Source of the DNA: Planctomycetota bacterium
GTDB taxonomy: Bacteria > Planctomycetota > Phycisphaerae > UBA1845
DNA length: 64,000 bases
Assembly (NCBI GenBank): GCA_024278775.1
Contig: JAJRSP010000132.1
Span: 3,060 to 67,059, forward strand
Direction: 5' to 3'
Numbering within the stretch: the first letter of the stretch is position 1; each line of letters starts with the position of its first letter. The notes beneath the pieces are model-generated. The model was given only the letters and a program-made list of their open reading frames with translations. It was not told the DNA's origin and made no database searches. This document shows positions 9,397 through 18,576 of this stretch, piece by piece. The position numbers and the translations under genes were made by a program.

Positions 9397-9507
9397 ATGG
9401 TAGAGTTTATCCGTCGGCCATCTTCTTGCCAACGCGCCCGATCTTGTTGACCGTTCGGCCAGCGAGTACACTCCGGCAGCAAGGATGGCGGATGCGGTAG
9501 AATCACG

Positions 9508-10029
9508 ATGCCGGAATTTCACAACAACCTCTGGGCTCCGTGGCGGATGCAATACATCCGCTCAATTGACCAGGAAGAAGCAGATCACGGATGTTTTCTC
9601 TGTCGATATCTTGAAACGCCGACCGAGGACGCGGCCAATCATGTCCTGTGGCGTACGCCGTTCTCTCTCGTCGTGATGAACCGGTTCCCCTATACGAACG
9701 GGCACCTGCTCGTAGCACCGGCCGCCCACAAGCCGGACCTAGCCGGGCTGGAAGACACCGAGATGCTGGATCTCACCAAGGCCATTCGTGACGCCGTCAC
9801 GGTCCTGGAACAGACGATCCAAGCCCAGGGCATGAATATCGGGTACAATCTCGGTCGGTGTGCCGGGGCCGGTCTGCCGGGCCATCTTCACGCCCACGTC
9901 GTGCCCCGTTGGTCCGGCGATACGAACTTTATGGCCGTCATGGGCAACGCCCGCGTGATCCCCGATTCGCTGGATGCCCTCGCCGCCGAGTTGATCAAAA
10001 CCGCTGAGCAGGCCGGTCTGCGATCATGA
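9508..10029 (+). CDS. HIT-family nucleotide hydrolase / Ap4A phosphorylase-like
   Basis: A protein of 173 residues. It begins with NLWAPWRMQYI, the hallmark N-terminus of the Ap4A-phosphorylase-like HIT branch, followed by a CFLC pair that can bind zinc. It carries the catalytic histidine triad HLHAHVVPRW near residues 125-134. Such proteins hydrolyse or phosphorolyse the alpha-phosphate bond of dinucleoside polyphosphates or adenylylated nucleotides in the cytoplasm. The stop overlaps the start of the downstream HD gene (ATGA at 10026-10029), so the two are probably co-translated, which would fit a shared nucleotide-housekeeping role. The exact substrate cannot be told from sequence. Confidence 0.92.
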   Translation: MPEFHNNLWAPWRMQYIRSIDQEEADHGCFLCRYLETPTEDAANHVLWRTPFSLVVMNRFPYTNGHLLVAPAAHKPDLAGLEDTEMLDLTKAIRDAVTVLEQTIQAQGMNIGYNLGRCAGAGLPGHLHAHVVPRWSGDTNFMAVMGNARVIPDSLDALAAELIKTAEQAGLRS

Positions 10030-11108
10030 CCGCCCCGTATGCCGTCAGTGATAGCGACTTCGGTGGTCGCGCGCATGACGAATCGACCGACGGCGGATGC
10101 CCGCCGTTCGAGTTGGATCGGCACCGCATTATCACTTGTACCGCCTTCCGCCGACTCCAGGGAAAAACGCAGGTCTTCGGACCGCGGCAGCATGACCATT
10201 TTCGCACGCGACTCACCCACACGCTTGAGGTATCCCAGATCGCACGCGCTCTGGCCCGGCGACTACACGCTAATGAAGGCCTGACGGAGGCAATCGCCCT
10301 GGCCCACGATCTCGGTCATCCGCCGTTTGGTCACGCGGGAGAGGTCGCGCTCGACGAGGCCATGCGCGACTGCGGCGGGTTCAACCACAACATCCACTCG
10401 CTTCGTGTGGTGGAGTATCTCGAACACCCGTTCCCGGAGTTTCGCGGGCTCAATCTCACTGGAGCCACGCGGGCCGGTATCGCCACTCACTGCACACAAT
10501 ACGACCTCCCCGCTCTAAGCGAAGGCGGCCTCGCAGCCTCCGTCGAGGCGCAGATCACGTCGGTGGCCGATCGGATCGCCTACAACTGCCACGATCTGGA
10601 AGATGCGATCGGGCAAGAGCTTGTCTCAGAACGCGAGCTATCGGAAATCGAGCTCTGGCGATCAGCTCACGCATCGGCAACCGCAGAGGGCCGACCGCCG
10701 TCCATCCACGCGGTGCGCCGTCGGGTGCTGGATGAACTACAGGAGCGGCTACTCGTCGACGTGACGGAGGCATCCGCCGGCATCTTGCTGGGATGGGGCC
10801 GCGAACGCGCCGTCTGTGACCACACCGGGCCTGTGGTCATTCTTTCAGCAGACGGTAAGCGACGGCTGCGAATCCTGGAAGAATTCTTGTGTGAACGTGT
10901 CTACCGCCAAACCGACGTGGTCGCTGCTGACGAGCAGGGTCGTCGTGTGGTCAGTAGCCTGTTTGCGGCTTACCGCGCCCATCCCGAGCTTCTTCCCGGT
11001 CGGTTTGCGTCCCGGCTGGGCGATCAAGGTCCGGACCGCGTCATCGGGGATTACATCGCCGGCATGACAGATCGTTTTTGCCAGAGGGAACACGACGCCC
11101 ACTGCTGA
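10026..11108 (+). CDS. dgt: dGTP triphosphohydrolase-like HD-domain protein
   Basis: A protein of 360 residues with the typical dGTPase-like start RHRIITCTAFRRLQGKTQVF, then RTRLTHTLEVSQIARALAR and the HD motif LAHDLGHPPFGHAGE, followed by the conserved ADRIAYNCHDLEDA. The family cleaves dNTPs, especially dGTP, to nucleoside and triphosphate. This is the shorter branch often annotated as deoxyguanosinetriphosphate triphosphohydrolase-like. It overlaps the HIT gene by 4 bp and precedes trmB. Family membership is sure; which dNTP it uses is not. Confidence 0.92.
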   Translation: MTAPYAVSDSDFGGRAHDESTDGGCPPFELDRHRIITCTAFRRLQGKTQVFGPRQHDHFRTRLTHTLEVSQIARALARRLHANEGLTEAIALAHDLGHPPFGHAGEVALDEAMRDCGGFNHNIHSLRVVEYLEHPFPEFRGLNLTGATRAGIATHCTQYDLPALSEGGLAASVEAQITSVADRIAYNCHDLEDAIGQELVSERELSEIELWRSAHASATAEGRPPSIHAVRRRVLDELQERLLVDVTEASAGILLGWGRERAVCDHTGPVVILSADGKRRLRILEEFLCERVYRQTDVVAADEQGRRVVSSLFAAYRAHPELLPGRFASRLGDQGPDRVIGDYIAGMTDRFCQREHDAHC

Positions 11109-11181
11109 TCCGCGGTGCCACCGGGCGTGGTCGTGGGGGCGTGTGGTGGCCAACTTCTGCCTTACGGAGATAATCCCCGCC

Positions 11182-11790
11182 ATGCTCACGATAGACGACA
11201 TCATGCGCGACCCGCCGGCTGATGGCGAAATCGTCGACCTGGCCACGTGGTTTGGTGCCGCCGGACCGATTGAACTGGAGATCGGCTGCGGCAAGGGCGG
11301 TTTCCTGCTCGATCGTGCCCGGAGCCATCCGGACATCCGGCTGCTGGGCATCGAGTGGGCCAACAAGTATTGCCGCTATTGTGCCGATCGGCTCGCACGG
11401 GCCAAGCTGACCAATGTTCGTGTCATGCGAACCGACGCCCAGTATTTCGTGATGCACCACCTGCCTACGGATGCGCTCTCGACCCTCCACGTCTACCACC
11501 CCGATCCCTGGCCGAAGAAACGGCACCACAAGCGGCGGCTGTTTCAACCCGGTTTTGTCGACGCGGCGATCCGAGCGACCGAGTCGGGCGGCCGCTGGTT
11601 TGTCCAATCCGATCACGCCGAGTACTTCGCGTGGATCACGGACATGCTCCACACGCGTTCCGAGTTGACCCCGTTTGATTGGGACGGTCCGGAAACACTC
11701 ACCGGCGACGCCTGGAGTGGCACCAACTTCGAGATCAAATACGTCCGAGAAGGACGGCCGATCCATCGCATCGCGTATCGTGTCCAATAA
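11182..11790 (+). CDS. trmB: tRNA (guanine-N7-)-methyltransferase TrmB
   Basis: A protein of 202 residues with the SAM-binding loop LEIGCGKGGFLLDRA, the acidic second strand GIEWANKYCRYC and the TrmB signature VYHPDPWPKKRHHKRRL, ending in the TNFEIKY motif. It should methylate G46 in the variable loop of tRNA. The ATG at 11182, with an ACGGAGA-type ribosome site upstream, is preferred over the ATG-type frame opening at 11143, which would add 13 residues not typical of the family. It follows the HIT-dGTPase pair after a gap of 73 bp and may share its transcript. Confidence 0.93.
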   Translation: MLTIDDIMRDPPADGEIVDLATWFGAAGPIELEIGCGKGGFLLDRARSHPDIRLLGIEWANKYCRYCADRLARAKLTNVRVMRTDAQYFVMHHLPTDALSTLHVYHPDPWPKKRHHKRRLFQPGFVDAAIRATESGGRWFVQSDHAEYFAWITDMLHTRSELTPFDWDGPETLTGDAWSGTNFEIKYVREGRPIHRIAYRVQ

Positions 11791-11920
11791 CCCTGCCGTA
11801 GACACACTCACACTTCGGCATCCGAGTCCCATGATGGCACGGATGATATCCTACTGTAGTCATAAGGAAAGACAGGGACCGGTGGGGCTTTGTGCCGCAC
11901 CACGGCGGGAGCAGATTTCG

Positions 11921-12352
11921 ATGAGCAAATGGCAAGAACGATTCACTCAGAAAATTGGCGTCGTGAAAGAGGCCTCGTGCGCTCAGTTCGAGTCGATCGC
12001 CGCGGAGTGCCTCGAACCGCTGTTCGAGGAGTTTCGTGAGTTCACGGCGCAGCAGGGGCTTATGGCCGCCGTCCCCGTATCACGATCAGGAATCCGAACG
12101 TACCGGTTTTCCATGACGGAGAACGCCTACGCGCTACTATCGTTTCGCTTCGCCGGGTTTGAGTATTGCGAAATGCAAGGCGAGATATTTGTACCCGGTA
12201 CCGAACGACACGCGCTGACACCGGAACACGTGGAGCTGATTAACTTCGACGTGGGCTGGGTTCGTCGAATGTTCGAGCGGACGCTGGACGAATTCCTGGA
12301 CGCCTTCGTCGAATCACTTCGCTCCACCGCACCCGAACTCGTCAAGGCATAG
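11921..12352 (+). CDS. Conserved-looking hypothetical protein (143 aa)
   Basis: The sequence is unrecognised. The start at ATG 11921 is chosen for its GGGAG ribosome-site match and for the coding character that begins there (MSKWQERFTQKI). The protein is soluble, with a helical acidic N-terminal half (ECLEPLFEEFREF), a beta-rich middle (RTYRFSMTENAYALLSFRF, FEYCEMQGEIFVPG) and a helical end. There is no signal peptide or transmembrane segment. Its last 11 bp overlap the end of the convergent PDZ gene, so the two messages could pair. No function is proposed. Confidence 0.7.
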   Translation: MSKWQERFTQKIGVVKEASCAQFESIAAECLEPLFEEFREFTAQQGLMAAVPVSRSGIRTYRFSMTENAYALLSFRFAGFEYCEMQGEIFVPGTERHALTPEHVELINFDVGWVRRMFERTLDEFLDAFVESLRSTAPELVKA

Positions 12353-14321
12353 GGCGCGGTTTGGACCGATGAAGCGTGAGCAACGCCGCGTAGTGATGGG
12401 CATCTGAAGGTTGTACGGAATAACTCGCGAACCCGATATCACGCCCCGCCTCGCCGATCAACCGCAGCACCTGTGACGGATCAAACCGCTTCACATCCGC
12501 CCCGGCATGGGCAGTTCGCGGTAGCTCGACATCCATGGGCACACCCGCTCGAATCACACGCAGCACGGGGGCCTGCTTTTCGGACCGTTGTCGCCACCGG
12601 AGCCGAAAGTCCTGGTCCGCATCGAACAGGCTCAACAACCGACCATTGAGCCCAAGAATCTGATCGCCCACGAGGAGCCGCCCATCCGAAAGCGTGCCCG
12701 ATTCCACCGAGGCTATGGTGATCTGACCGGGCAGCGTCGGCTCGGCAAATCGAAGCCCCAGAGAGGCACCTCGGGTCAGCTCACCCGCCAACACGGAACT
12801 CCACCAGAGCGGATCGAGCCAGAGCGGTGGCGGCGACGAACGAGTGGCCAGCCAGGCGTCGATCTGGCGAGACGCAGCGCGACCACGCATCACCATCACG
12901 GCCGAAGCGCGACGGTCGGGATGCCATGCGGTGCGAATCAGGGGAAGAAAGCCGAGTGTCGGAGCCATACCAAACTGGGCATCGAGAATGCTTTTTAGAT
13001 GAATACGGTGAGTGGAGACAACCAACCAGTCACCCCACGCCGCCCAGGCCGGCTCCACATCGGCAAGAAGACCCAACGTGCCAAATCGATCGGCCATCTC
13101 CGGTGCCAGCGGAGGAACATAACTCACACTCACGCCGAGATGCGTTTCACGGTTAATCGTAAGTGAGTTTGCAGCCGCGTCCGGCCCCAAGGTGCGTACG
13201 GCAGAAAGAACGCTCGTCAACAAGCTGTCCAACTCGCTCTTTGCCATTGCCGCATCATCACACTCGGCCAGCAATGTCACATGTGGAAAATCGGACGGAC
13301 TCGTGAGATCCTGGCCCCATACCCACACGACGTGAGGACCCAGCGTGGGCAGCGTTTCATGGGAGTCGGCACGGGCACCACGAAGCGTCATCAAGAGTTT
13401 GGCGTAGCGTGACAACTCACCACTACCCGAAGTACCTAACGCGTTCAGGTCGATCGAGGTCGTGCCCACGGCAGCCATCAGCGTCGACCGCGGCAACCGG
13501 AGAAGCTGTCCGAGGCCATCGGCCGCCACCGGCGATTGAACCAACTCGTCTCGTAGACTCCCACGGATGGCCACATCCACACGCCCGCTCACGTCGTACA
13601 CGCCCACGATCACACCGTCGAAAACAGGACGCAGCACCGTCGACATACTCGTGGTAGCCCCTTCCCTGCGTTTCGGAACAAAAAAGATTGTTCCCAATGC
13701 GTGACCGGGAAGATAGGTGGCCAGTTCTCGATAGGGCTTCGCCTCTTGTAGCGACGGAAGCGACTTTCCCGTCATCATCTGCATGGACGAAACGAGCAGA
13801 CCATCACCCACCCAACGACGAGACAACAAGAGCACGTCGTCGCGAAGGGCCACGATCAACCCATCCGACGTGCGAAACATCGTCGCCAGCTCAGACCGGC
13901 CTTGTGCTTTTCGCACCTTCGTGGGAAACCATTGGTCGAGCACGCTCGGATCGGGTAGGTGAAAAAACCAAACAGATCGAGAGAGGTCACCACAGGAATC
14001 GGCGGCCACACCCGCCCGCAAAGTCGTCAATGATGCCAGGTCGATCGCCAACGAGTCGCCGATCATGCCGACCAACGCCGCCCGCCAATCCCCACTGAAT
14101 CGACGCACGCCACCGGTTTCCTCGGCCAACGCCATCGCCGCAGACACACCGAGTTGCGGAAGCGTGTCATCCCATCGACCAAGATTTTCCACCGATACGA
14201 AACAGCCCGCTGATGCCGGCACGTAACGGGTGAAGGGGGCGTCGTCGGGTGTCGCTTGATTCGTCTGTGCGACGGTCAGCGACACGAGCGATAGCAGAAC
14301 TGCTGCACTTCTACGGCCCAT
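12342..14321 (-). CDS. Secreted or periplasmic protein with C-terminal PDZ-like domain
   Basis: A protein of 659 residues. The ATG at 14321 gives a clean signal peptide (MGRRSAAVLLSLVSLTVA). The long middle, about residues 30-520, has no recognised domain; it resembles planctomycete DUF3352-like exported proteins with a FTRYVPASAGCFVSVEN start. A PDZ-like domain lies near 535-605 (GQITIASVESGTLSDGRLL, GDQILGLNG). The gene could act in envelope protein quality control, but no protease triad is present. An upstream in-frame start at 14417 would bury the signal peptide. It ends in an 11-bp tail-to-tail overlap with the preceding plus-strand gene. Confidence 0.78.
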   Translation of the reverse strand: MGRRSAAVLLSLVSLTVAQTNQATPDDAPFTRYVPASAGCFVSVENLGRWDDTLPQLGVSAAMALAEETGGVRRFSGDWRAALVGMIGDSLAIDLASLTTLRAGVAADSCGDLSRSVWFFHLPDPSVLDQWFPTKVRKAQGRSELATMFRTSDGLIVALRDDVLLLSRRWVGDGLLVSSMQMMTGKSLPSLQEAKPYRELATYLPGHALGTIFFVPKRREGATTSMSTVLRPVFDGVIVGVYDVSGRVDVAIRGSLRDELVQSPVAADGLGQLLRLPRSTLMAAVGTTSIDLNALGTSGSGELSRYAKLLMTLRGARADSHETLPTLGPHVVWVWGQDLTSPSDFPHVTLLAECDDAAMAKSELDSLLTSVLSAVRTLGPDAAANSLTINRETHLGVSVSYVPPLAPEMADRFGTLGLLADVEPAWAAWGDWLVVSTHRIHLKSILDAQFGMAPTLGFLPLIRTAWHPDRRASAVMVMRGRAASRQIDAWLATRSSPPPLWLDPLWWSSVLAGELTRGASLGLRFAEPTLPGQITIASVESGTLSDGRLLVGDQILGLNGRLLSLFDADQDFRLRWRQRSEKQAPVLRVIRAGVPMDVELPRTAHAGADVKRFDPSQVLRLIGEAGRDIGFASYSVQPSDAHHYAALLTLHRSKPRPMP

Positions 14322-14501
14322 CACGAGAGCATAAGTATCCGCAACACCACGCGGACGTCGTAACGTGCCGCCGGAGCGCGAATGGTTGGTAAGGCGAATG
14401 GACCGCAACATAGACATGCCACGAAAAGTTAATCCGGCGTGTCTTACGCACGCAAGACGGATCAGGTGAGCCCCAAGATCAATTGAACCAGGTACCGGCG
14501 A

Positions 14502-15206
14502 TCAACGATCCACGTCTCTGTTGTAAGCACCATCCGGATCGGGCAGCGCACCGTGCGACTCACCGTCCGTAGTGCCGTCCGCTTTGGGAAGATGGTCCGT
14601 CCCCTGGGGCGTCGGCTTGGCTTCTTCCAGGATATCAATCAACTGAAGAATCGTCAGATCCAAGGCACGCTCCAGCGGCTCTCCTCGGCGCTGCTTCTCC
14701 GCAACGTCAGACTGCACATGACGGAACCAATCATCCGGCACCTGTGCTTGACCGGCGGGCGTTGCATGCTCATTACGAACCGGCCCCCGCACCGGGGCGT
14801 CGACCAACACACGTGGTACCGGCGGCTGCCCCAGAACCTCCTCCACCGAGGTGCTCACGCCAGCCACCTGACCCTTGCCACCGGTATCAAAAAACCCAAG
14901 AAATGCCATCGCCACCACGGCCGCAGCGGCCAGCGGTGCCCCCACGTAAGCCGTCCATCGCAGCCGCATCGGCCAGCGAGATCGGGGCTCATCCATGCAG
15001 GCAATCAGCCGATCAGTGAAACTGTCGCCGATCGTCACCGGATCTCGATCCGCACGCAAGACGTGACCGCTGACTTCCAGCAGCGCAAGCTCCCGCCGAC
15101 AATCCGCACACTTCACACGGTGGGCCTGTAACTCGGTCGCCATCGACGAGGATAATTCTCCGTTGAGGAAGGCGTCGAAAAGTTGTCTCGCGTCTGCACA
15201 GCGCAT
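14502..15206 (-). CDS. Zinc-binding anti-sigma factor (ZAS/zf-HC2 type)
   Basis: A protein of 234 residues. Residues 1-40 hold the anti-sigma zinc motif HX3CX2C (H29, C33, C36, within QAHRVKCADC), which binds the partner sigma factor in the cytoplasm. A single membrane segment lies near 88-107 (YVGAPLAAAAVVAMAFLGFF). The outer part is Pro/Asp-rich and of low complexity. It lies 60 bp downstream of the ECF sigma gene on the same strand, the usual arrangement for an anti-sigma factor and its cognate sigma. The external signal is not evident from sequence. Confidence 0.9.
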   Translation of the reverse strand: MRCADARQLFDAFLNGELSSSMATELQAHRVKCADCRRELALLEVSGHVLRADRDPVTIGDSFTDRLIACMDEPRSRWPMRLRWTAYVGAPLAAAAVVAMAFLGFFDTGGKGQVAGVSTSVEEVLGQPPVPRVLVDAPVRGPVRNEHATPAGQAQVPDDWFRHVQSDVAEKQRRGEPLERALDLTILQLIDILEEAKPTPQGTDHLPKADGTTDGESHGALPDPDGAYNRDVDR

Positions 15207-15266
15207 GAATCATTCAATCCAACTCGAATGGAAAGGGCGTCAACGTGACCCCCGCCACACGATCTC

Positions 15267-15908
15267 TTACCCGGCTCTCGCCGAAAGATTGCGAAAGCTT
15301 TGCAATTCTTTTTCCGTCAGTGGCTCGAGCATGTCACGCAGCTTGGCGCGTGCCCGGTGCAGATGACTCTTTACCGTGGCCACGGGAAGCTGAACGATCC
15401 GTGCAAGCTCCTGGCAACTCATCTCATGTCGATAAAACAACAACACACACGCACGTTGCGGTGGTGATAGTTTTTCCACCGCCTGCCAGACGAGCGTTCG
15501 AACCTGATCGGCGTCTTCCGACTGCATCACCGTTTCCGATGCGCCGATCCCGTTCATCGGAAGCGTTGTGAAGTCCACTTCACCGGTCAGCGCGCGCTTG
15601 CGGCGCATCTTGTTCAAGCACACGCGATACCCAATCGTGAACAACCAGGTGCTGAATCGATAGTCACTGTTGAAGGACTTCAGCGAGGCGAACGCCTTGA
15701 GAAACGCGTCCTGACAAATGTCTTCAGCATCGTGATGGTCTCTCACCATCCGCCAGATGAACGCAAACAAACGATCCTTGTGAAGATCGATCAGCTCGCG
15801 CAGCGCAGACCCCTCCCCTGCTACCGCGCGCTCGACCAACAACTTTTCCTTGGCCCTCTCGGCCTTGGTGTTACTCGAAATTGCACGACCTCCTAAGCGA
15901 TCCACCAT
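15267..15908 (-). CDS. RNA polymerase ECF-type sigma factor
   Basis: A protein of 213 residues. Region 2 runs from DLHKDRLFAFIWRMVRDHHD through AEDICQDAFLKAFASLKSF and FSTWLFTIGYRVCLNKMRR, which contacts the -10 element. Region 4 is the helix-turn-helix LSPPQRACVLLFYRHEMSCQ followed by VATVKSHLHRARAKLRDML. It was probably autoregulated and is held by the anti-sigma factor encoded downstream. The ATG at 15908 (MVDRLGG) is chosen; the frame remains open upstream to 15980 without a better ribosome site. It is divergent from smpB with an intergenic region of about 120 bp. Confidence 0.93.
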   Translation of the reverse strand: MVDRLGGRAISSNTKAERAKEKLLVERAVAGEGSALRELIDLHKDRLFAFIWRMVRDHHDAEDICQDAFLKAFASLKSFNSDYRFSTWLFTIGYRVCLNKMRRKRALTGEVDFTTLPMNGIGASETVMQSEDADQVRTLVWQAVEKLSPPQRACVLLFYRHEMSCQELARIVQLPVATVKSHLHRARAKLRDMLEPLTEKELQSFRNLSARAG

Positions 15909-16030
15909 ATTATACAGACTTTTCGAAACTCCGTTGCGTCCCGAGAAGCCTATAACTACAATCGGTTGCTTGGTCGGCACCCGATAAGCCCACCATCGAA
16001 ATTTCGTAACTCCTGTCGTGGCAACGCGTT

Positions 16031-16501
16031 ATGGCAAAAAAACCCGTCAAGGATGATAGCATCTGCCGCAACCGGAAGGCCGGTTTTCGCTTCGAGTTTA
16101 TCGAAAAATACGAGTGTGGCATCGTTCTGTGCGGCACGGAAGTGAAAAGTCTCCGGGCCGGAGACGTCTCGCTCGATGAAGCCTATGCCCGGATGGAGGG
16201 CGGTGAGGTGTGGCTCATCGGATGTCACATCGCCCCGTATGCCCACGGTTCCACCCGGCCACACCACGTCCTCTCCCGCCGAAAGCTGCTGCTTCATCGC
16301 CACCAGATTGCTAAAATCAGGCCCAAGATCGAACAGCGCGGCCTCACGTTCGTCCCTGTGCGGATGTATTTCAATGAACGCGGCATCGCCAAGATCACGA
16401 TTGCGCTCGCCCGTGGAAAAACCATGGGCGACAAACGCCAGACGCTCAAATCCAAGCAAGCCAAACGTGACATGGACCGCGCCATGCGCCGCGGACGGTA
16501 G
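16031..16501 (+). CDS. smpB: SsrA (tmRNA)-binding protein SmpB
   Basis: A protein of 156 residues with the SmpB landmarks in order: NRKAGFRFEFIEKYECGIVL, GTEVKSLRAGDVSLDEAY, the SRRKLLLHRHQI segment, YFNERGIAKITIALARGK and a basic C-terminal tail. SmpB carries tmRNA to stalled ribosomes for trans-translation. Length is as usual. A tmRNA gene was not seen in the window. The start ATG 16031 is the only one that keeps the conserved N-terminus. Confidence 0.97.
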   Translation: MAKKPVKDDSICRNRKAGFRFEFIEKYECGIVLCGTEVKSLRAGDVSLDEAYARMEGGEVWLIGCHIAPYAHGSTRPHHVLSRRKLLLHRHQIAKIRPKIEQRGLTFVPVRMYFNERGIAKITIALARGKTMGDKRQTLKSKQAKRDMDRAMRRGR

Positions 16502-16542
16502 CGACCTACTCGCGATCGGCGCAAGGGGAGAGCGCCGCCGCA

Positions 16543-18108
16543 CTATCCACCACAAGTCGGATCGACGAAAACACCGTCACCGCTGAAACAACGCTGAAAG
16601 ATGCCGAAGTCTCGCAGGTCAACGGCTTCGTCCTCGTTCGCGTCAATGTGGGTGCATTCCGGATTCACGAAACCGGATCGTGGCGGCGTCACACACGAGA
16701 CGAACGTCTTCATGTCGGCTCGGTCTACGTCGAAGTCCAGGTCAAAATCCGCGTAGGCAAACGGTAGCGGATCGGACACCTGAAGAAAACCAGTGCCCGT
16801 GAGAAACGGGTCAAAGATCACGTTGCGGTTCCAGAAAAAGTTCATCCCTAGGATGCCATCAAGCGAGCCACCCTCGGGCGACTGCAGGTCGAGTACGATG
16901 AACGGCGCTCGAGAAAACTCAATCGCTCCACCCAGCGCGTTCATCCTGACGAAATCAATGTAGTACCCCGGCACATTCGTGGCCAAGCCGCCGACACCGC
17001 ACACATCCACCGTAAAATGCGGTGTGATCGGAAGACTCAGGTTGGCGGCCACACCGGGACTGATGATCGAGCTCTGGGCCCCGGTGTCCACCAATACACG
17101 AATGGACTGCGCCGGATTGTCCGGAGACGGATCACCCTTTCGCACGAGTATATCAGCGAAAAACGCACCCCCGGTAGGAATCGACCCGGGCATCGTGGAA
17201 AGCATCGTCGGAAAAACAGGTATTTCAAATGTTTCGAAATCGGGAAAAAAATTAGCCGTGGTCGCTGGTGCCAACCCGCCAAAATTCATCGTGATGAAAT
17301 GATCCAAAATCGGCACATCCCCGAAGGGATCAAGCAGCTCAATGTCCGGACTGGTATAGGTCACGCCGTTCACCGTCACGGTCCGTAGAGAATCCACATG
17401 AATCACGGATGTGTAAAAGGCCATCAACGGCGTGCCCACGACCGCGGTGAGCGTCTCACCGTTGCCGCAGTTGAGCGAAGGCGCGACAACGGCCGACACG
17501 TTGGAGTGCCCCACCATCGCAGCAAAATCAACATTCCCACCGGCATCAACCGCCGAAAGCCCGGCCGCAAAAAAAGCGACAGGGTTTGTCAGAATCCCAT
17601 CAACGGGATCACCAACACCACCCAATCCGATCGTATTGTTCGTGAGCACGGTGCCGGTAAGTCCGAGTGACGTCGCAAAGCCACCGGCCGCAAGATCAAC
17701 CGTGGCCCCACTGTCCAGAAACCCCACGACAACGTCCGGTTCGATCGACGCGGTGAGCGGCGCGCCGACGTAACCGGTGTGCAGGTCATGCTCAAACTCG
17801 AAATCATTTCCGGGACGATGGGCGTCAGAAGTGGTGATGACCACAAGCGGTGAGAATCCCGAGAGCCTGGGACGCGGCGGTAACGTACCGGCCACTCCGC
17901 CAGTTCCTCGACGCGGCACGATCGGGTTCGCGCCGGGCGTCACCGACACAATGGCCCCTGCACGCCCCGCTCGTATGGTTGTCCTTCGAGAGGGCTTATC
18001 GGTCGGACCGGCCGCGTGTGTGGGCACGACACACCACGCCAGGCACACGGCTACCGCTAGTCCCCCCGCAGCCTTCGTGTCCCCCCATGTTATCTTCCCA
18101 CCAATCAT
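16543..18108 (-). CDS. Secreted two-lobed aspartic-protease-like protein with EF-hand/dockerin-like tail
   Basis: A protein of 521 residues with a signal peptide (GGLAVAVCLAWCVVPTHAA). It has two aspartic-protease active-site signatures: FLDSGATVDLAAG near residue 131 and LVDTGAQSSIISPG near 342, the second followed by LDGILGMNFF, the psi-loop-like pattern of retropepsin and pepsin lobes. The spacing suggests a single-chain, pepsin-like enzyme made of two lobes. The C-terminus holds calcium-loop repeats (DFDLDFDVDRAD near 455, DANEDEAVDLRDF near 491) of the dockerin-like type seen in secreted planctomycete proteins. The substrate is unknown. The fold call is inference from motifs. Confidence 0.75.
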   Translation of the reverse strand: MIGGKITWGDTKAAGGLAVAVCLAWCVVPTHAAGPTDKPSRRTTIRAGRAGAIVSVTPGANPIVPRRGTGGVAGTLPPRPRLSGFSPLVVITTSDAHRPGNDFEFEHDLHTGYVGAPLTASIEPDVVVGFLDSGATVDLAAGGFATSLGLTGTVLTNNTIGLGGVGDPVDGILTNPVAFFAAGLSAVDAGGNVDFAAMVGHSNVSAVVAPSLNCGNGETLTAVVGTPLMAFYTSVIHVDSLRTVTVNGVTYTSPDIELLDPFGDVPILDHFITMNFGGLAPATTANFFPDFETFEIPVFPTMLSTMPGSIPTGGAFFADILVRKGDPSPDNPAQSIRVLVDTGAQSSIISPGVAANLSLPITPHFTVDVCGVGGLATNVPGYYIDFVRMNALGGAIEFSRAPFIVLDLQSPEGGSLDGILGMNFFWNRNVIFDPFLTGTGFLQVSDPLPFAYADFDLDFDVDRADMKTFVSCVTPPRSGFVNPECTHIDANEDEAVDLRDFGIFQRCFSGDGVFVDPTCGG

Positions 18109-18576
18109 ATTCGCCCTCTCTCCTGCTCCGTCACACCAACTCGAACGGTCCCGCCGCGGAGCCTCTTCTTCGCCTCAAGATCGAATAGAGGAAGGAAACG
18201 CGGAATGTACGATTCCTCACGAATATAGCTCCGACCACTCGCCACCCCTTCTTGGCCCACGCCGATTATAGGCTTGGTAATGATTATTGGTCCAGAAAGT
18301 TCCCTTGGGAGTTGAGTTTTCTGAGGCGAGACGTGGTACCTCCAAGCTGGCACAAACCGGAGAAAACGGCCCTTTTCGATATTAAGCCGATAATCGGACG
18401 GCTACCAGCCTGGATTCGACAATCGAGCATCGTCCTTTTAGGATCAAACGGTCGTGGATGTGGATCCGCCCTCGATCCCTCCGACTCCACACGGAGCCAC
18501 GGGACGTGTCGGTGGCACATCAAGACAAGGATGACGCGCCTGCAAAAGCGATACAACCCCATCACCGGAGAACGCC
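18109..18576. other. Divergent intergenic region, no gene seen
   Basis: This 468-bp gap separates the start of the pepsin-like gene (minus) from that of the beta-lactamase-like gene (plus), so both promoters should lie here. A frame from 18252 to 18848 crosses into the next gene out of phase and has no coding character. I see no tRNA or strong hairpin. Confidence 0.55.
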
